DNA from: Pedobacter foliorum | GTDB taxonomy: Bacteria > Bacteroidota > Bacteroidia > Sphingobacteriales > Sphingobacteriaceae | Assembly (NCBI RefSeq): GCF_013266735.1 | Contig: NZ_JABSNU010000004.1 | Location: 124,001-188,000 of the forward strand | Reading direction: 5' to 3' | DNA: 64,000 bases | Part shown: piece by piece, positions 23,518-33,471 of the stretch | Layout of the letters: each line of letters starts with the position of its first letter | How positions within the stretch are numbered: position 1 is the first letter of the stretch | Notes under the pieces: generated by a model | Database searches by the model: none | The model's input: only the letters and a program-made list of their open reading frames with translations | What the model was told of the DNA's origin: nothing | Position numbers and translations under genes: made by a program

Positions 23518-24654
23518 ATGAAAATTGCCTTAATTACGGGAGTAACGGGACAGGACGGAGCCTATTTAGCGGAATTTTTGCTAAAAAAAGGGTACTTTGT
23601 ACATGGGTTAAAGAGAAGGTCTTCGTCGTTTAATACTGAGCGTATAGATCACCTATATCAAGATCAGCATGAAAATAATGTGAATTTTAAATTGCATTAT
23701 GGTGATTTGACTGATTCAACGAATTTGATTCGAATTATACAGGAAACTCAACCTGATGAAATTTATAACCTTGCCGCAATGAGCCACGTTAAGGTTAGTT
23801 TCGAAATGCCTGAGTATACTGCAAATGCTGATGGAATTGGTACACTTAGGTTATTAGAGGCGGTTCGTATATTGGGACTTACCAAAAAAACAAAGATTTA
23901 TCAGGCATCTACTTCAGAATTATACGGATTGGTACAGGCAGTTCCTCAAAGTGAAACTACACCTTTTTATCCAAGATCACCATATGCAGTAGCTAAAATG
24001 TATGCTTACTGGATTACTGTTAACTATAGAGAAGCCTACGAAATGTATGCTTGTAACGGTATTTTGTTTAATCACGAAAGTCCGGTTAGGGGTGAAACCT
24101 TTGTTACCCGTAAAATTACCAGAGCAGCTTGCAAAATAGCTTTAGGCTTGCAAAACTGTTTATATCTTGGGAATTTATCAGCACAACGCGATTGGGGACA
24201 TGCTAAAGATTATATTGAGGCGATGTGGTTAATTCTGCAACAAGAACAACCTGAGGATTATGTAATTGCAACAGGGGTTACTACTACCGTAAGGGATTTT
24301 GTGAAAATGAGCTTTGCTGAACTTGGTATTGAAATTGAGTTTAGTGGCAAAGATCAGTATGAGCGTGGAGTAATTATTGATGTAGATCAGGAGTTAATAG
24401 CTAAACTGGGTTTAAATGATGAGTTTTTGAAGCCGGGGACTGTTGTAGTACAGGTGGACGAGAAGTATTTCAGACCAACAGAAGTTGATTTATTACTTGG
24501 AGATCCTACCAAAGCAAATACAAAACTAGGCTGGAAGCCAAAATATGATCTTCCTGCCTTAGTAAAAGATATGATTGATTCTGATCTTCATTTGATGAAA
24601 AAGGATGAATACCTGAAACAAGGAGGGTTTAAAACACTGAATTATTTCGAATAA
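23518..24654 (+). CDS. gmd: GDP-mannose 4,6-dehydratase
   Basis: This 378-residue cytoplasmic enzyme makes GDP-4-keto-6-deoxy-D-mannose, the precursor of GDP-L-fucose, GDP-rhamnose and GDP-perosamine. Visible motifs are [16 protein letters not shown] (NADP binding), STSELYG with the catalytic Ser/Glu, the YxxxK of [12 protein letters not shown], and [14 protein letters not shown]. Length is normal. It is the first gene after the promoter candidate and is followed after 27 bases by the export gene. No GDP-fucose synthase lies beside it, so the second step is either elsewhere or performed by another epimerase of the locus. Confidence 0.95.
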   Translation: MKIALITGVTGQDGAYLAEFLLKKGYFVHGLKRRSSSFNTERIDHLYQDQHENNVNFKLHYGDLTDSTNLIRIIQETQPDEIYNLAAMSHVKVSFEMPEYTANADGIGTLRLLEAVRILGLTKKTKIYQASTSELYGLVQAVPQSETTPFYPRSPYAVAKMYAYWITVNYREAYEMYACNGILFNHESPVRGETFVTRKITRAACKIALGLQNCLYLGNLSAQRDWGHAKDYIEAMWLILQQEQPEDYVIATGVTTTVRDFVKMSFAELGIEIEFSGKDQYERGVIIDVDQELIAKLGLNDEFLKPGTVVVQVDEKYFRPTEVDLLLGDPTKANTKLGWKPKYDLPALVKDMIDSDLHLMKKDEYLKQGGFKTLNYFE

Positions 24655-24681
24655 AACATCTTACACACGACCTAACACCCT

Positions 24682-27249
24682 ATGAAATTTAAAAATATAT
24701 TCACTGCGCTTCTTTTTTTCATTGCCATTGTTTTTTCTCAAACGGCCTTTTCTCAGACGAATTATGCAGATGTGAAAGTAGACGACCTTACTGATACACA
24801 GATCAGACAATTGATTCAAAGAGCAGAGTCGGTAGGATATAATGATGCTCAGCTTGAACAAATGGCTGCGGCTCAGGGAATGAATGCAACTGAAATTCAG
24901 AAACTTCGTTTGAGGGTGGAGAAGATCAGGAAACAAGATGGTGGTCAGGGGAATGAGAAATCAGATGCCAATGGCTCCGGTAAGAACCAGCAAAATGGAA
25001 ATGAGACGGATAGGAGCAGAGGGTATGATCGTCAGAATTTACGTGATACTGCAAAAAATGCGAAAACCACAGGCTTAAATGGCGATTTAAAAGATAAAAA
25101 GGCATTAGAAGAAGAGAAGCGTTTGGAAATGCAAAAGCTTTTTGAAGGACTTAAACCTAAAATTTTTGGGGAAGATTTATTTAAAAATGAGAATCTTACA
25201 TTTGAGCCAAACCTTAGAATGGCTACGCCAAAAAGCTATGTGATAGGTCCCGATGATGAGTTACTTGTTGATTTAAGTGGTGATAATGAGGTGAATTATA
25301 AGTTAAAGGTGAGCCCTGATGGCACTATTCGTTTACAATATGTAGGCTTGATATCTGTTGGTGGCTTGACTATCGAACAGGCCATTTCAAAGATTCGTTC
25401 CAGTATGGCCGGTACTTATCCAAGTTTAAAATCAGGACGCACTAGTGTAGCGATAACTTTAGGTAACATTAGGAGTATAAAAGTAACGGTAATTGGTGAG
25501 GTTGTAAAGCCTGGATCCTATACTGTTCCATCATTATTTACCGTGTTTAATGCGTTGTATGAATCTGGAGGGCCTAACAGAAATGGATCATTCCGTAAAA
25601 TTCAGGTGGTTAGAAACAATAAAGTAGCCGCAACTATTGATGTTTATGATTTTCTATTAAACGGGATCCAGAAGAATAACATCAGGTTACAAGATCAGGA
25701 TGTGATTAACGTACCTGTGTATCAAACAAGGGTTGAAATGGCTGGTGAGGTTAAACGTCCGGCCTTATATGAAGCCTTAAATACGGAATCATTAGAAGAT
25801 ATGGTTCGCTTTGCAGGTGGCTTTTCTAATGATGCTTACACCGCGCAGATCAAGGTACTTCAGAAAACCAATAAAGAACGTAAAATCACAGATGTACAGG
25901 CCGATGATTACAATAAATACAATCCATTAAATGGTGATAAGTATGTTGTTGAGGCTATTTTAGATCGCTTTGAAAATAGGGTAGAGATTGCTGGTGCAGT
26001 TTTCCGTCCGGGTCAGTTTGAGCTTGATGATAATTTGACCTTAAAACAATTGATTGCTAAGGCTGATGGATTAAAGGAAGATGCATTTCTAAACAGAGGG
26101 TACATATCCCGTTTAAATGCAGACAATAGTTTGTCACTTTTATCATTTGATGTAGCTAAGGTATTGGCAGGCACTGAAGCAGACATAAAGCTTCAGCGAG
26201 AGGATAAAGTTACCATTTCTTCCATATTTGATTTAAGGGAAGAATATAAGGTAACTATTCAGGGAGAGGTTAGGCAGCCTGGTACTTTTGAATTTGGGGA
26301 TAATATGAATCTGGAATCGTTGATCCAAATGGCAGGTGGCTTTAAGGAAGGCGCAACTCCAAATCGTATAGAGATTTCCCGCAGAATTAAAAATAGTGAT
26401 GCAACTTCGGCATCTGCACAGACAGCGGAAGTATTTACTGTGAATGTAGATCAGCATTTAAAGATTCAGGAAAAAGATTTTACACTAAAACCATTTGATA
26501 TTGTTTCAATCCGTAGTTCAGAAGGCTATCAGGTACAGCGACAGATTAAAGTAGAGGGAGAAGTGCTTTATCCTGGAACTTATACAATTACTAAAAAGGA
26601 TGAGCGCATTTCTGACATTATTAAAAGAGCAGGTGGGTTAAGTCCTTTGGCTTATGTTGAAGGCGCCTCTTTAAAGCGTACTGGCGGTGCTGAGGCAAGA
26701 GCTGCAGATAGTTTGGAGAGACGAAAGGAAGAGAAAGAGAAGTTGATGAATTTGCAGCGTTTAAAGCAATCGGGCGCAAAGGATACCACAACAATAGAAA
26801 AAGATCTGCAAGTTCTGCGTAGCGACTTGGTTGGTATTGATTTAGTGAGAATCTTGAAGAAACCGTTATCAAGAAACGATTTGATTGTGGAAGATGGAGA
26901 TGTAATACGCGTTCCTAAGGAGTTGCAAACCGTAAGAGTTACCGGAGAGGTTTTAAAACCAAATAGTATAGTTTACATCAAAGGTAGAAGCTTTAAAGGA
27001 TATGTTGATGGGGCTGGTGGATATAGTTACAATGCCTATAAAAGAGGCGCTTATATTGTGTATTCTAATGGATCCGTTGCTGCGGCTAAGAAGTTTTTGT
27101 TCTTTAATAATTATCCTCAAGTGAAACCAGGTGCTGAGATTTTTGTGCCAAAACGTGCTGAGAGAGAGAAAATAGGAATTCAGGGGTTAGTTGGGATATC
27201 AACTGCCATTGCATCTTTAGCAGCAATTATAATAACAGTACTAAGATAA
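24682..27249 (+). CDS. Polysaccharide export protein with six SLBB domains (Wza-like)
   Basis: The 855-residue protein forms the outer-membrane export channel or its periplasmic part. After a signal peptide (ending AFSQ; no lipobox, unlike Wza) comes a Bacteroidota-type N-terminal module (about 28-85) and a charged linker, then the Poly_export domain (TPKSYVIGPDDELLVDLSG) and six SLBB units. Their starts are recognisable as VIGEVVKPG, MAGEVKRPA, IAGAVFRPG, IQGEVRQPG, VEGEVLYPG and VTGEVLKPN. A C-terminal hydrophobic helix (VGISTAIASLAAIIITVL) ends the chain. The second locus encodes a relative at 57282-59618. Wzz follows after 17 bases. Confidence 0.92.
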   Translation: MKFKNIFTALLFFIAIVFSQTAFSQTNYADVKVDDLTDTQIRQLIQRAESVGYNDAQLEQMAAAQGMNATEIQKLRLRVEKIRKQDGGQGNEKSDANGSGKNQQNGNETDRSRGYDRQNLRDTAKNAKTTGLNGDLKDKKALEEEKRLEMQKLFEGLKPKIFGEDLFKNENLTFEPNLRMATPKSYVIGPDDELLVDLSGDNEVNYKLKVSPDGTIRLQYVGLISVGGLTIEQAISKIRSSMAGTYPSLKSGRTSVAITLGNIRSIKVTVIGEVVKPGSYTVPSLFTVFNALYESGGPNRNGSFRKIQVVRNNKVAATIDVYDFLLNGIQKNNIRLQDQDVINVPVYQTRVEMAGEVKRPALYEALNTESLEDMVRFAGGFSNDAYTAQIKVLQKTNKERKITDVQADDYNKYNPLNGDKYVVEAILDRFENRVEIAGAVFRPGQFELDDNLTLKQLIAKADGLKEDAFLNRGYISRLNADNSLSLLSFDVAKVLAGTEADIKLQREDKVTISSIFDLREEYKVTIQGEVRQPGTFEFGDNMNLESLIQMAGGFKEGATPNRIEISRRIKNSDATSASAQTAEVFTVNVDQHLKIQEKDFTLKPFDIVSIRSSEGYQVQRQIKVEGEVLYPGTYTITKKDERISDIIKRAGGLSPLAYVEGASLKRTGGAEARAADSLERRKEEKEKLMNLQRLKQSGAKDTTTIEKDLQVLRSDLVGIDLVRILKKPLSRNDLIVEDGDVIRVPKELQTVRVTGEVLKPNSIVYIKGRSFKGYVDGAGGYSYNAYKRGAYIVYSNGSVAAAKKFLFFNNYPQVKPGAEIFVPKRAEREKIGIQGLVGISTAIASLAAIIITVLR

Positions 27250-27266
27250 TTGATTGTCTGATCGAT

Positions 27267-28379
27267 ATGAGTTTAGGAAATATAAATAATCAATCAAATG
27301 TCTCTTCAGATGAGATTTCTTTAAAAGAGCTATTACTTAAAATAGGAGAATGGCGGCAATACCTTTTATCTAAATGGGCTATTATACTTGCTTTTGGGGT
27401 ATTGGGTTCATTATTGGGATTTACTTATGCTTATTTCCAAAAACCTGTTTACACTGCTACTACCACCTTTGTTTTGGAGGATGGGGGATCATCAAATACA
27501 GCAGGAGCATTGGGAAGTCTAGGTGGATTGGCATCAATAGCGGGAATTGATATTGGTGGGAGTGGTGGTATCTTTCAGGGAGATAATATAATACAATTAT
27601 ATAAATCACGATCAATGATTGAAAAAACTCTGTTAACTGAGGTTGAATACAACGGTAAACATAAATTGTTAGTTGATCTTTATATTGATTTTAATAAACT
27701 AAGAGACGAATGGGCGAAAAAAGCAGCACTAAAAAATATTCAGTTTCATGCACAATTAACAACAAGTGGATATGTGCTTAATTTCACTCGATTGCAGGAC
27801 AGTATTTTAGGAATTATTGTTAAGGATATTAATAAGAATTATTTGAACGTAGCCAAACCAGATAAAAAGTTAAGTGTTATTAGTGCAGAGGTAAAGGCAC
27901 AAAATGAATTTTTTGCTAAAGCTTTTAATGAGCAAATTGTAAAAAATGTGAATGATTTCTATGTTCAAACGAAAACAAAAAAGTCAATTCAGAATGTTCA
28001 AATTTTACAGCAAAAAACCGATTCTGTACGTAAAGTAATGAATGGAGAGATTTATAGCGCTGCTGCTGTGGCCGATGCAACACCTAATTTAAACCCAACT
28101 AGACAGGCTCAACGGATTGCCCCAGTGCAACGTTCTCAATTTTCTGTCGAGGCAAATAAAGCAATGCTTAGTGCCTTAATTCAAAATTTAGAAATGTCAA
28201 AAATTGCTTTGCGGAAAGAAACGCCCTTAATTCAGGTAATTGACGAACCAATTCTTCCTCTTGATAAACAGGGGTTTGGTAAATTAAAAGGAATTATTAT
28301 AGGAGGACTATGCTTTGGATTCTTAGTTGTTGGTATGCTGATTATTAGAAGAATTGTCAAATTAGTTTTAACCACATAA
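27267..28379 (+). CDS. Wzz-type chain-length determinant without kinase domain
   Basis: This inner-membrane polysaccharide co-polymerase has 370 residues, one transmembrane helix near each end (about 42-60 and 345-363) and a periplasmic helical domain. After the first helix comes the Wzz motif FQKPVYTATTTFVLEDG and a Gly/Ala-rich stretch (about 70-105) typical of Bacteroidota. A proline-rich segment (VIDEPILPL) precedes the last helix. It lacks the cytoplasmic tyrosine kinase domain of Wzc. It should set polymer length and contact the SLBB protein encoded just upstream. Confidence 0.9.
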   Translation: MSLGNINNQSNVSSDEISLKELLLKIGEWRQYLLSKWAIILAFGVLGSLLGFTYAYFQKPVYTATTTFVLEDGGSSNTAGALGSLGGLASIAGIDIGGSGGIFQGDNIIQLYKSRSMIEKTLLTEVEYNGKHKLLVDLYIDFNKLRDEWAKKAALKNIQFHAQLTTSGYVLNFTRLQDSILGIIVKDINKNYLNVAKPDKKLSVISAEVKAQNEFFAKAFNEQIVKNVNDFYVQTKTKKSIQNVQILQQKTDSVRKVMNGEIYSAAAVADATPNLNPTRQAQRIAPVQRSQFSVEANKAMLSALIQNLEMSKIALRKETPLIQVIDEPILPLDKQGFGKLKGIIIGGLCFGFLVVGMLIIRRIVKLVLTT

Positions 28380-28398
28380 ATTATCTGAGTATTTTTAA

Positions 28399-29586
28399 AT
28401 GAATTTATTAAGTTTAATAGGAAGAGATAAGGAACTATTTTATAAAGATATTACAAAATATAATGATCTTTTAAAAACTATTGTTCAAAAGTCACGATTT
28501 CTGGTTATTGGCGGAGCTGGGTCTATCGGTCAAGCTGTTACCAAAGAAATTTTTAGAAGAAATCCTAAAAAGCTTCACATTGTAGATATCAGCGAGAACA
28601 ACATGGTGGAATTGGTTAGAGATATTCGCAGTTCCTATGGATATATTGACGGAGATTTCCAAACTTTTGCTTTGGATATTGGCTCACTGGAATACGATGC
28701 TTTTATAGAGGCGGACGGTCAGTATGATTACGTTTTAAATCTTTCTGCCTTAAAACATGTGAGAAGTGAAAAGGATCCTTATACTTTAATGAGGATGATT
28801 GACGTAAATATTTTTAATACCGATAAATCAATCCAGCAATCTATAAGTAAGGGAGCTAAAAAGTACTTTTGTGTATCTACAGATAAGGCTGCTAATCCTG
28901 TTAATATGATGGGGGCCTCTAAACGGATTATGGAAATGTTTTTGATGCGTAGAAGCAAGGATATTAGTATTTCAACTGCCCGCTTTGCGAATGTTGCTTT
29001 CTCTGATGGTTCTTTGTTGTATGGGTTTAATCAGAGAATTCAGAAACTCCAGCCGATCGTTGCACCAAATGATATTAAGCGTTATTTTGTAGTACCGAAG
29101 GAGTCGGGAGAGTTGTGTTTGATGTCTTGTATTTTTGGCGAGAACAGGGATGTATTTTTTCCAAAACTTAGTGAAAGCCTACATTTAATCACTTTTGCCG
29201 ATATTGCCGTTAAATATTTAAAAGAGCTTGGATATGAACCATATCTATGTGAGACTGAAGATGAGGCAAGAGAACTTATAAAAACCTTACCTCAGCAAGG
29301 CAAATGGCCATGCTTGTTTACCAGCAGTGATACAACAGGTGAAAAAGATTTTGAAGAATTCTTTACTGAACATGAGGCTTTGGATTTGGAAAGTTTTGAT
29401 AATCTCGGGGTAATAAAAAACACATTCAAGGTTAATGATGAACTGTTAAATTTATTTTCGTCTCGGATTCAAGAGTTGAAATCACATAAAGCATGGTCCA
29501 AGCAAGACATTGTTGAGTTGTTCTTTAAAATGATCCCGGATTTTGGACATAAGGAAACAGGTAAGTATTTAGACGCAAAAATGTAA
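28399..29586 (+). CDS. legB: Nucleotide-sugar 4,6-dehydratase (LegB-like, CapD/FlaA1 family)
   Basis: The 395-residue SDR has VIGGAGSIG (36-44) and the STDKA...MGASK catalytic signature (160-175) in which Met replaces the usual Tyr, as in FlaA1/PseB/LegB. It should convert an NDP-GlcNAc into its 4-keto-6-deoxy form. No transmembrane segment is present, so it is the soluble type. It begins a run of tightly packed nonulosonic acid genes; the aminotransferase starts one base after its stop. In Campylobacter jejuni the LegB substrate is GDP-GlcNAc, and the PtmE-like gene downstream supports the same here. The symbol rests on context as well as family. Confidence 0.85.
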   Translation: MNLLSLIGRDKELFYKDITKYNDLLKTIVQKSRFLVIGGAGSIGQAVTKEIFRRNPKKLHIVDISENNMVELVRDIRSSYGYIDGDFQTFALDIGSLEYDAFIEADGQYDYVLNLSALKHVRSEKDPYTLMRMIDVNIFNTDKSIQQSISKGAKKYFCVSTDKAANPVNMMGASKRIMEMFLMRRSKDISISTARFANVAFSDGSLLYGFNQRIQKLQPIVAPNDIKRYFVVPKESGELCLMSCIFGENRDVFFPKLSESLHLITFADIAVKYLKELGYEPYLCETEDEARELIKTLPQQGKWPCLFTSSDTTGEKDFEEFFTEHEALDLESFDNLGVIKNTFKVNDELLNLFSSRIQELKSHKAWSKQDIVELFFKMIPDFGHKETGKYLDAKM

Positions 29587-29587
29587 T

Positions 29588-30730
29588 ATGAAAAATCTGA
29601 AGGATATTATCGCGTTTATTCAAAATTCTTATAGTACAAAGGAGTTTATTCCATTGCATGAACCAAAATTTAGGGGCAATGAAAAAAAATATCTATTAGA
29701 TACGATTGATTCTACTTTTGTTTCCTCAGTAGGTGCATATGTAGATCGTTTTGAAGAAATGATGCAATTATCGACTGGTACACAGAAAGCAATTGCTGTT
29801 GTGAATGGGACAGCTGCTTTGCAGGTGGCTCTTCGACTTGCCGGTGTTGAACAGGGAGATGAGGTAATTACCCAGGCGCTAACTTTTGTTGCCACTGCTA
29901 ACGCAATTGCTTATAATGCGGCAATACCAGTTTTCGTTGATGTTGACCTTGATACAATGGGCTTGTCTCCAAAAGCAGTTGATGCATTTTTAGACGAATA
30001 TGCAGAGCTTAGAGACGATGTCTGTTATAATAAAATAAGTGGCAGAAAGATTGCTGCTTGCTTGCCGATGCATACTTTTGGCTTTCCCGTCCATTTAGAT
30101 GAACTGATTGCAGTTTGCAATAAATGGAATATTCCATTAGTAGAAGATGCTGCCGAATCTCTTGGAAGTGAATACAAAGGGAAAAGTACTGGAAGCTTTG
30201 GTAAGTTGGGAATATTCTCTTTTAATGGTAATAAAACCATTACCTGTGGAGGTGGCGGTGCCATTGTATCCAACGATCTTGAGATTGGAAGAAGAGCAAA
30301 GCACTTAACAACTACTGCTAAGAGGCCTCATCCTTATGAGTTCTACCATGATGAATTGGGATACAATTATAGAATGCCCAATTTAAATGCTTCATTAGCA
30401 TGTGCCCAATTAGAGCAACTCCCATTTATGTTAGGAAGTAAAAGAGAATTGGCAGATATATATAGCAAATTTTTTGCTGAACAAGGAGTGAATTTTAGAA
30501 CAGAGCTTCCTGATACAAAGGTGAACTACTGGTTGATGTGTGTAGAGCTGGAGAATAAAGCAGAAAGAGATCTTTTCTTGAAGGAAACTAATGAAAATAA
30601 AGTAATGACACGTCCTATCTGGCAACTAATGTACCGCTTACCAATGTACTTGCATTGCCAACGCGACGGTCAGACAAATGCGGAGTTTTTGGAAGAGCGA
30701 ATTGTAAACATACCAAGTAGTGTTCGATAG
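29588..30730 (+). CDS. legC: LegC-family aminotransferase (DegT/DnrJ/EryC1/StrS)
   Basis: This PLP enzyme of 380 residues should aminate the 4-keto sugar made by the preceding dehydratase. The PLP lysine is Lys216 in FSFNGNKTITCGGGG, and VEDAAESLGSEYKG and YNYRMPNLNASLACAQL are family hallmarks. LegC relatives carry the extended N-terminal region seen here (FIPLHEPKFRGNEKKYL). It is packed between legB (1-base gap) and the acetyltransferase (11-base overlap). Confidence 0.9.
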   Translation: MKNLKDIIAFIQNSYSTKEFIPLHEPKFRGNEKKYLLDTIDSTFVSSVGAYVDRFEEMMQLSTGTQKAIAVVNGTAALQVALRLAGVEQGDEVITQALTFVATANAIAYNAAIPVFVDVDLDTMGLSPKAVDAFLDEYAELRDDVCYNKISGRKIAACLPMHTFGFPVHLDELIAVCNKWNIPLVEDAAESLGSEYKGKSTGSFGKLGIFSFNGNKTITCGGGGAIVSNDLEIGRRAKHLTTTAKRPHPYEFYHDELGYNYRMPNLNASLACAQLEQLPFMLGSKRELADIYSKFFAEQGVNFRTELPDTKVNYWLMCVELENKAERDLFLKETNENKVMTRPIWQLMYRLPMYLHCQRDGQTNAEFLEERIVNIPSSVR

Positions 30731-31340
30731 AATTGGCATCATAGGATATTCAGGTCATGGCTTTGTTGTAGCCGATGCAGCCCATATGGTCGGCTTGTCC
30801 TTAGAATTTTATTGCGAAAGATTTGAAACAGAAAGAAATCCATTTAAACTGAAATATCTTGGCTTTGATGGGGATAAAGATTTTATTGGATGGAAAGAGG
30901 ACTATAAGTTCATTTTAGGCGTTGGAGATAATCAGATTAGGAATGCGATAGCACTCCGGGTTTTGGCAAATAAAAAAGAGCTCTTAAATGTTGTTCATCC
31001 AGATGCGTTGATTTCAAGTTATGTTGAAATGGGCATAGGGAATTTTATTTCTAAACGTGCTGCAGTTAACCCTTTAGCAAGTATTGGTGATTTTTGCATT
31101 TTGAATACCGGATGTATAGTTGAACACGAATGTAAGATCGGAAACGCAGTTCACATTGCGCCTGGAGCAGTGCTTGCGGGGAATGTAGAAGTTGGTGATT
31201 TCACATTTATAGGTGCAAATTCCGTGATAAAGCAAGGGGTTAAAATTGGTTCAAATGTGATCATTGGAGCTGGATCGGTTATATTGAAGGACATTGCAGA
31301 TCATAAAAAAATTGTTGGTAATCCAGGTAGAATGATATGA
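30720..31340 (+). CDS. NeuD/LegH-type sugar N-acetyltransferase
   Basis: The 206-residue protein has a PglD/NeuD-like N-terminal Rossmann domain (IGIIGYSGHGFVVADAA) and a left-handed beta-helix of hexapeptide repeats (about 100-200) ending VGNPGRMI. It probably acetylates the 4-amino sugar (LegH role); NeuD-like O-acetylation of the final acid is the alternative. The start is a GTG inside the end of legC, the only start that leaves the Rossmann domain complete. Confidence 0.85.
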   Translation: MFDRIGIIGYSGHGFVVADAAHMVGLSLEFYCERFETERNPFKLKYLGFDGDKDFIGWKEDYKFILGVGDNQIRNAIALRVLANKKELLNVVHPDALISSYVEMGIGNFISKRAAVNPLASIGDFCILNTGCIVEHECKIGNAVHIAPGAVLAGNVEVGDFTFIGANSVIKQGVKIGSNVIIGAGSVILKDIADHKKIVGNPGRMI

Positions 31341-32356
31341 AAAAGGAAAGTGTCATAATTATTGCAGAAGCAGGAGTTAATCATAATGGAAGTTTGAGAA
31401 ATGCCTTTCGCCTTGTTGATGCGGCAGTTGATGCCGGTGTAGATTATGTTAAATTTCAAACCTTTAAAGCAACTAATTTAGTTTCCGTAAAGGCAAAGAA
31501 AGCTGAATATCAAATAGAAAATACTAAAAATAGTACTGAATCGCAATTGCAAATGCTTCAGAAGCTTGAACTTTCTGAAGATGATCACGAAAAGATTATC
31601 GCGTATTGCAATTCGAAAAATATTAAATTCTTTTCCACCGCGTTTGATTTAGATTCTCTGGAATACCTGTCAAAAATAGGCATGGATATGGTTAAAATAC
31701 CATCAGGAGAAATCACTAATCTTCCTTACCTGAGAAAGGCTGCTGATTTATTTAGGAAAGTCATTATTTCAACGGGAATGGCTACCTTAAGTGAAATAGA
31801 AGACGCAGTTGCTGTTTTTATTAACCATGGAATTGCAAAAGAGAGCATTACAATATTGCATTGTAATACGGAATATCCTACACCGATGAGGGATGTGAAC
31901 CTGTTGGCGATGTTACATATCGGAAAGGAATTTAAAACTTCCATTGGTTATTCTGATCATACATTGGGGATTGAGATTCCAATTGCTGCGGTTGCTTTAG
32001 GAGCTGTGATGATTGAAAAACATTTTACATTGGATAAAAATATGGAGGGCCCTGATCATAAAGCTTCCTTAGAGCCCGAAGAACTTAAAGCCATGACCTT
32101 GGCAATTCGTAATATTGAGCGGGCTATTTCAGGTTCAGGATTAAAAGAACCTTCGGAGTCCGAGATGAAGAATATCGCTATTGCAAGAAAAAGTATTGTA
32201 GCGAAAACAAATATAAATAAGGGGGACGTATTTTCAGAAAACAATCTAACAGTTAAGCGTCCGGGTGATGGTATCTCCCCAATGAAGTGGGATGATCTTA
32301 TAGGTAAGATTGCAATGGAAGATTTTGAAGCAGATGATTTAATTCAATTGATATGA
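31337..32356 (+). CDS. legI: Legionaminic/N-acetylneuraminic acid synthase (NeuB family)
   Basis: The 339-residue enzyme condenses a 6-carbon amino sugar with phosphoenolpyruvate to make a 9-carbon acid. A TIM barrel (about 1-275) contains IIAEAGVNHNGSL, VKFQTFKA, SGEITNLPYL and GYSDHTLGIEIPIAAVALGA; a C-terminal SAF/antifreeze-like domain (about 283-339, KSIVAKTNINKGDVF) completes it. The Leg choice over Neu comes from the full LegB/LegC/LegH set, and over Pse from the hydrolysing epimerase next door. It overlaps both neighbours by 4 bases. Confidence 0.9.
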   Translation: MKKESVIIIAEAGVNHNGSLRNAFRLVDAAVDAGVDYVKFQTFKATNLVSVKAKKAEYQIENTKNSTESQLQMLQKLELSEDDHEKIIAYCNSKNIKFFSTAFDLDSLEYLSKIGMDMVKIPSGEITNLPYLRKAADLFRKVIISTGMATLSEIEDAVAVFINHGIAKESITILHCNTEYPTPMRDVNLLAMLHIGKEFKTSIGYSDHTLGIEIPIAAVALGAVMIEKHFTLDKNMEGPDHKASLEPEELKAMTLAIRNIERAISGSGLKEPSESEMKNIAIARKSIVAKTNINKGDVFSENNLTVKRPGDGISPMKWDDLIGKIAMEDFEADDLIQLI

Positions 32357-33471
32357 GAATAGGTGTTTTGACAAGCTCAAGAGCTGATTTCGGTATTTAC
32401 CTCCCTCTACTTAGAAGGCTGCGGGATGATCATTTTTTCGAACTAGAGATCATTGCTTTTGGAACACATTTGTCAACCCTTCATGGTGAAACTATCGAAC
32501 AAATTACCGAAAAAGGTTTTAAAGTAAAGTACAAAATTGAATCTATGCTTTTGTCAGATAGTGCTGAATCAATCTCTACAGCAATTGGTTTGACTACTGT
32601 TAAGTTTGCTAGCTTCTGGGCACAATACGCTGCTGATTTTGATTTGGTGTTTTGCCTTGGAGACAGATATGAAATGTTCGCTGCTGTTACTGCTGGTATT
32701 CCTTTTAATATTCCTTTCGCCCATTTGCACGGCGGGGAAACAACTCTTGGCGCAATTGATAATGTGTTTCGGCATGCAATAACGCTCGCTTCTCAGTATC
32801 ATTTTGTGGCTACAGCACATTACGCAAATCGTGTAGGTACCATTATAAATTCCCATGAGCACATTTATCAAATCGGTGCTTTAAGCCTTGAGAACATCAC
32901 AGATATGGATCTCTTGAGTATCAAAGAGTTCCAGCGAAAATGGGGAATAGATCTTTCTATCAAAACGATACTGACAACTTTCCATCCTGAGACGGTTAAT
33001 GCAGATCAGAACGTTTATTATACAAATGAACTTGTTTCCGTTATTGAACACAGCACAGATTATCAACTTTTGATTACAATGCCAAATGCAGATACAGCGG
33101 GCAGTAAAGTAAGAAATATATTAATTGATAGATTGAAAGGAAATGATAAAGTTTTTTTGATTGAGAATTTAGGTTCCCAAAGTTATTTTACTGCGATGAA
33201 ATACTGTTCTTTTTTAATGGGTAATACTTCCAGTGGAATTATCGAAGCGGCTTCATTTGGGAAATATGTGATTAATCTTGGAGACAGACAGAAAGGGAGA
33301 GCCTTTGGCGATAATGTTATCAATGTTCCTTTAATTAAAGAGGATATACAACGAGCTATTGAAAAAATCGAAATAAGTGAACCTTATGAAGGTGGTAATA
33401 TATATTATAAAGAGAATTCCGCTAACGAACTTATAAAAATCTTAAAAAAACTAGCATCACATGCAAAATAG
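32353..33471 (+). CDS. legG: Hydrolysing nucleotide-sugar 2-epimerase (NeuC/LegG family)
   Basis: This 372-residue GT-B-fold enzyme removes the nucleotide and epimerises C2, giving the 6-deoxy-mannosamine derivative used by LegI. Motifs are VLTSSRADFGIYLPLL at the start, HGGETTLGAIDNVFRHAIT, TTFHPETVN and GNTSSGIIEAASFGKYVINLGDRQ. Its presence is against a pseudaminic acid pathway, which uses the unrelated PseG. Start overlaps legI by ATGA; the end overlaps the next gene by 11 bases. Confidence 0.9.
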   Translation: MRIGVLTSSRADFGIYLPLLRRLRDDHFFELEIIAFGTHLSTLHGETIEQITEKGFKVKYKIESMLLSDSAESISTAIGLTTVKFASFWAQYAADFDLVFCLGDRYEMFAAVTAGIPFNIPFAHLHGGETTLGAIDNVFRHAITLASQYHFVATAHYANRVGTIINSHEHIYQIGALSLENITDMDLLSIKEFQRKWGIDLSIKTILTTFHPETVNADQNVYYTNELVSVIEHSTDYQLLITMPNADTAGSKVRNILIDRLKGNDKVFLIENLGSQSYFTAMKYCSFLMGNTSSGIIEAASFGKYVINLGDRQKGRAFGDNVINVPLIKEDIQRAIEKIEISEPYEGGNIYYKENSANELIKILKKLASHAK

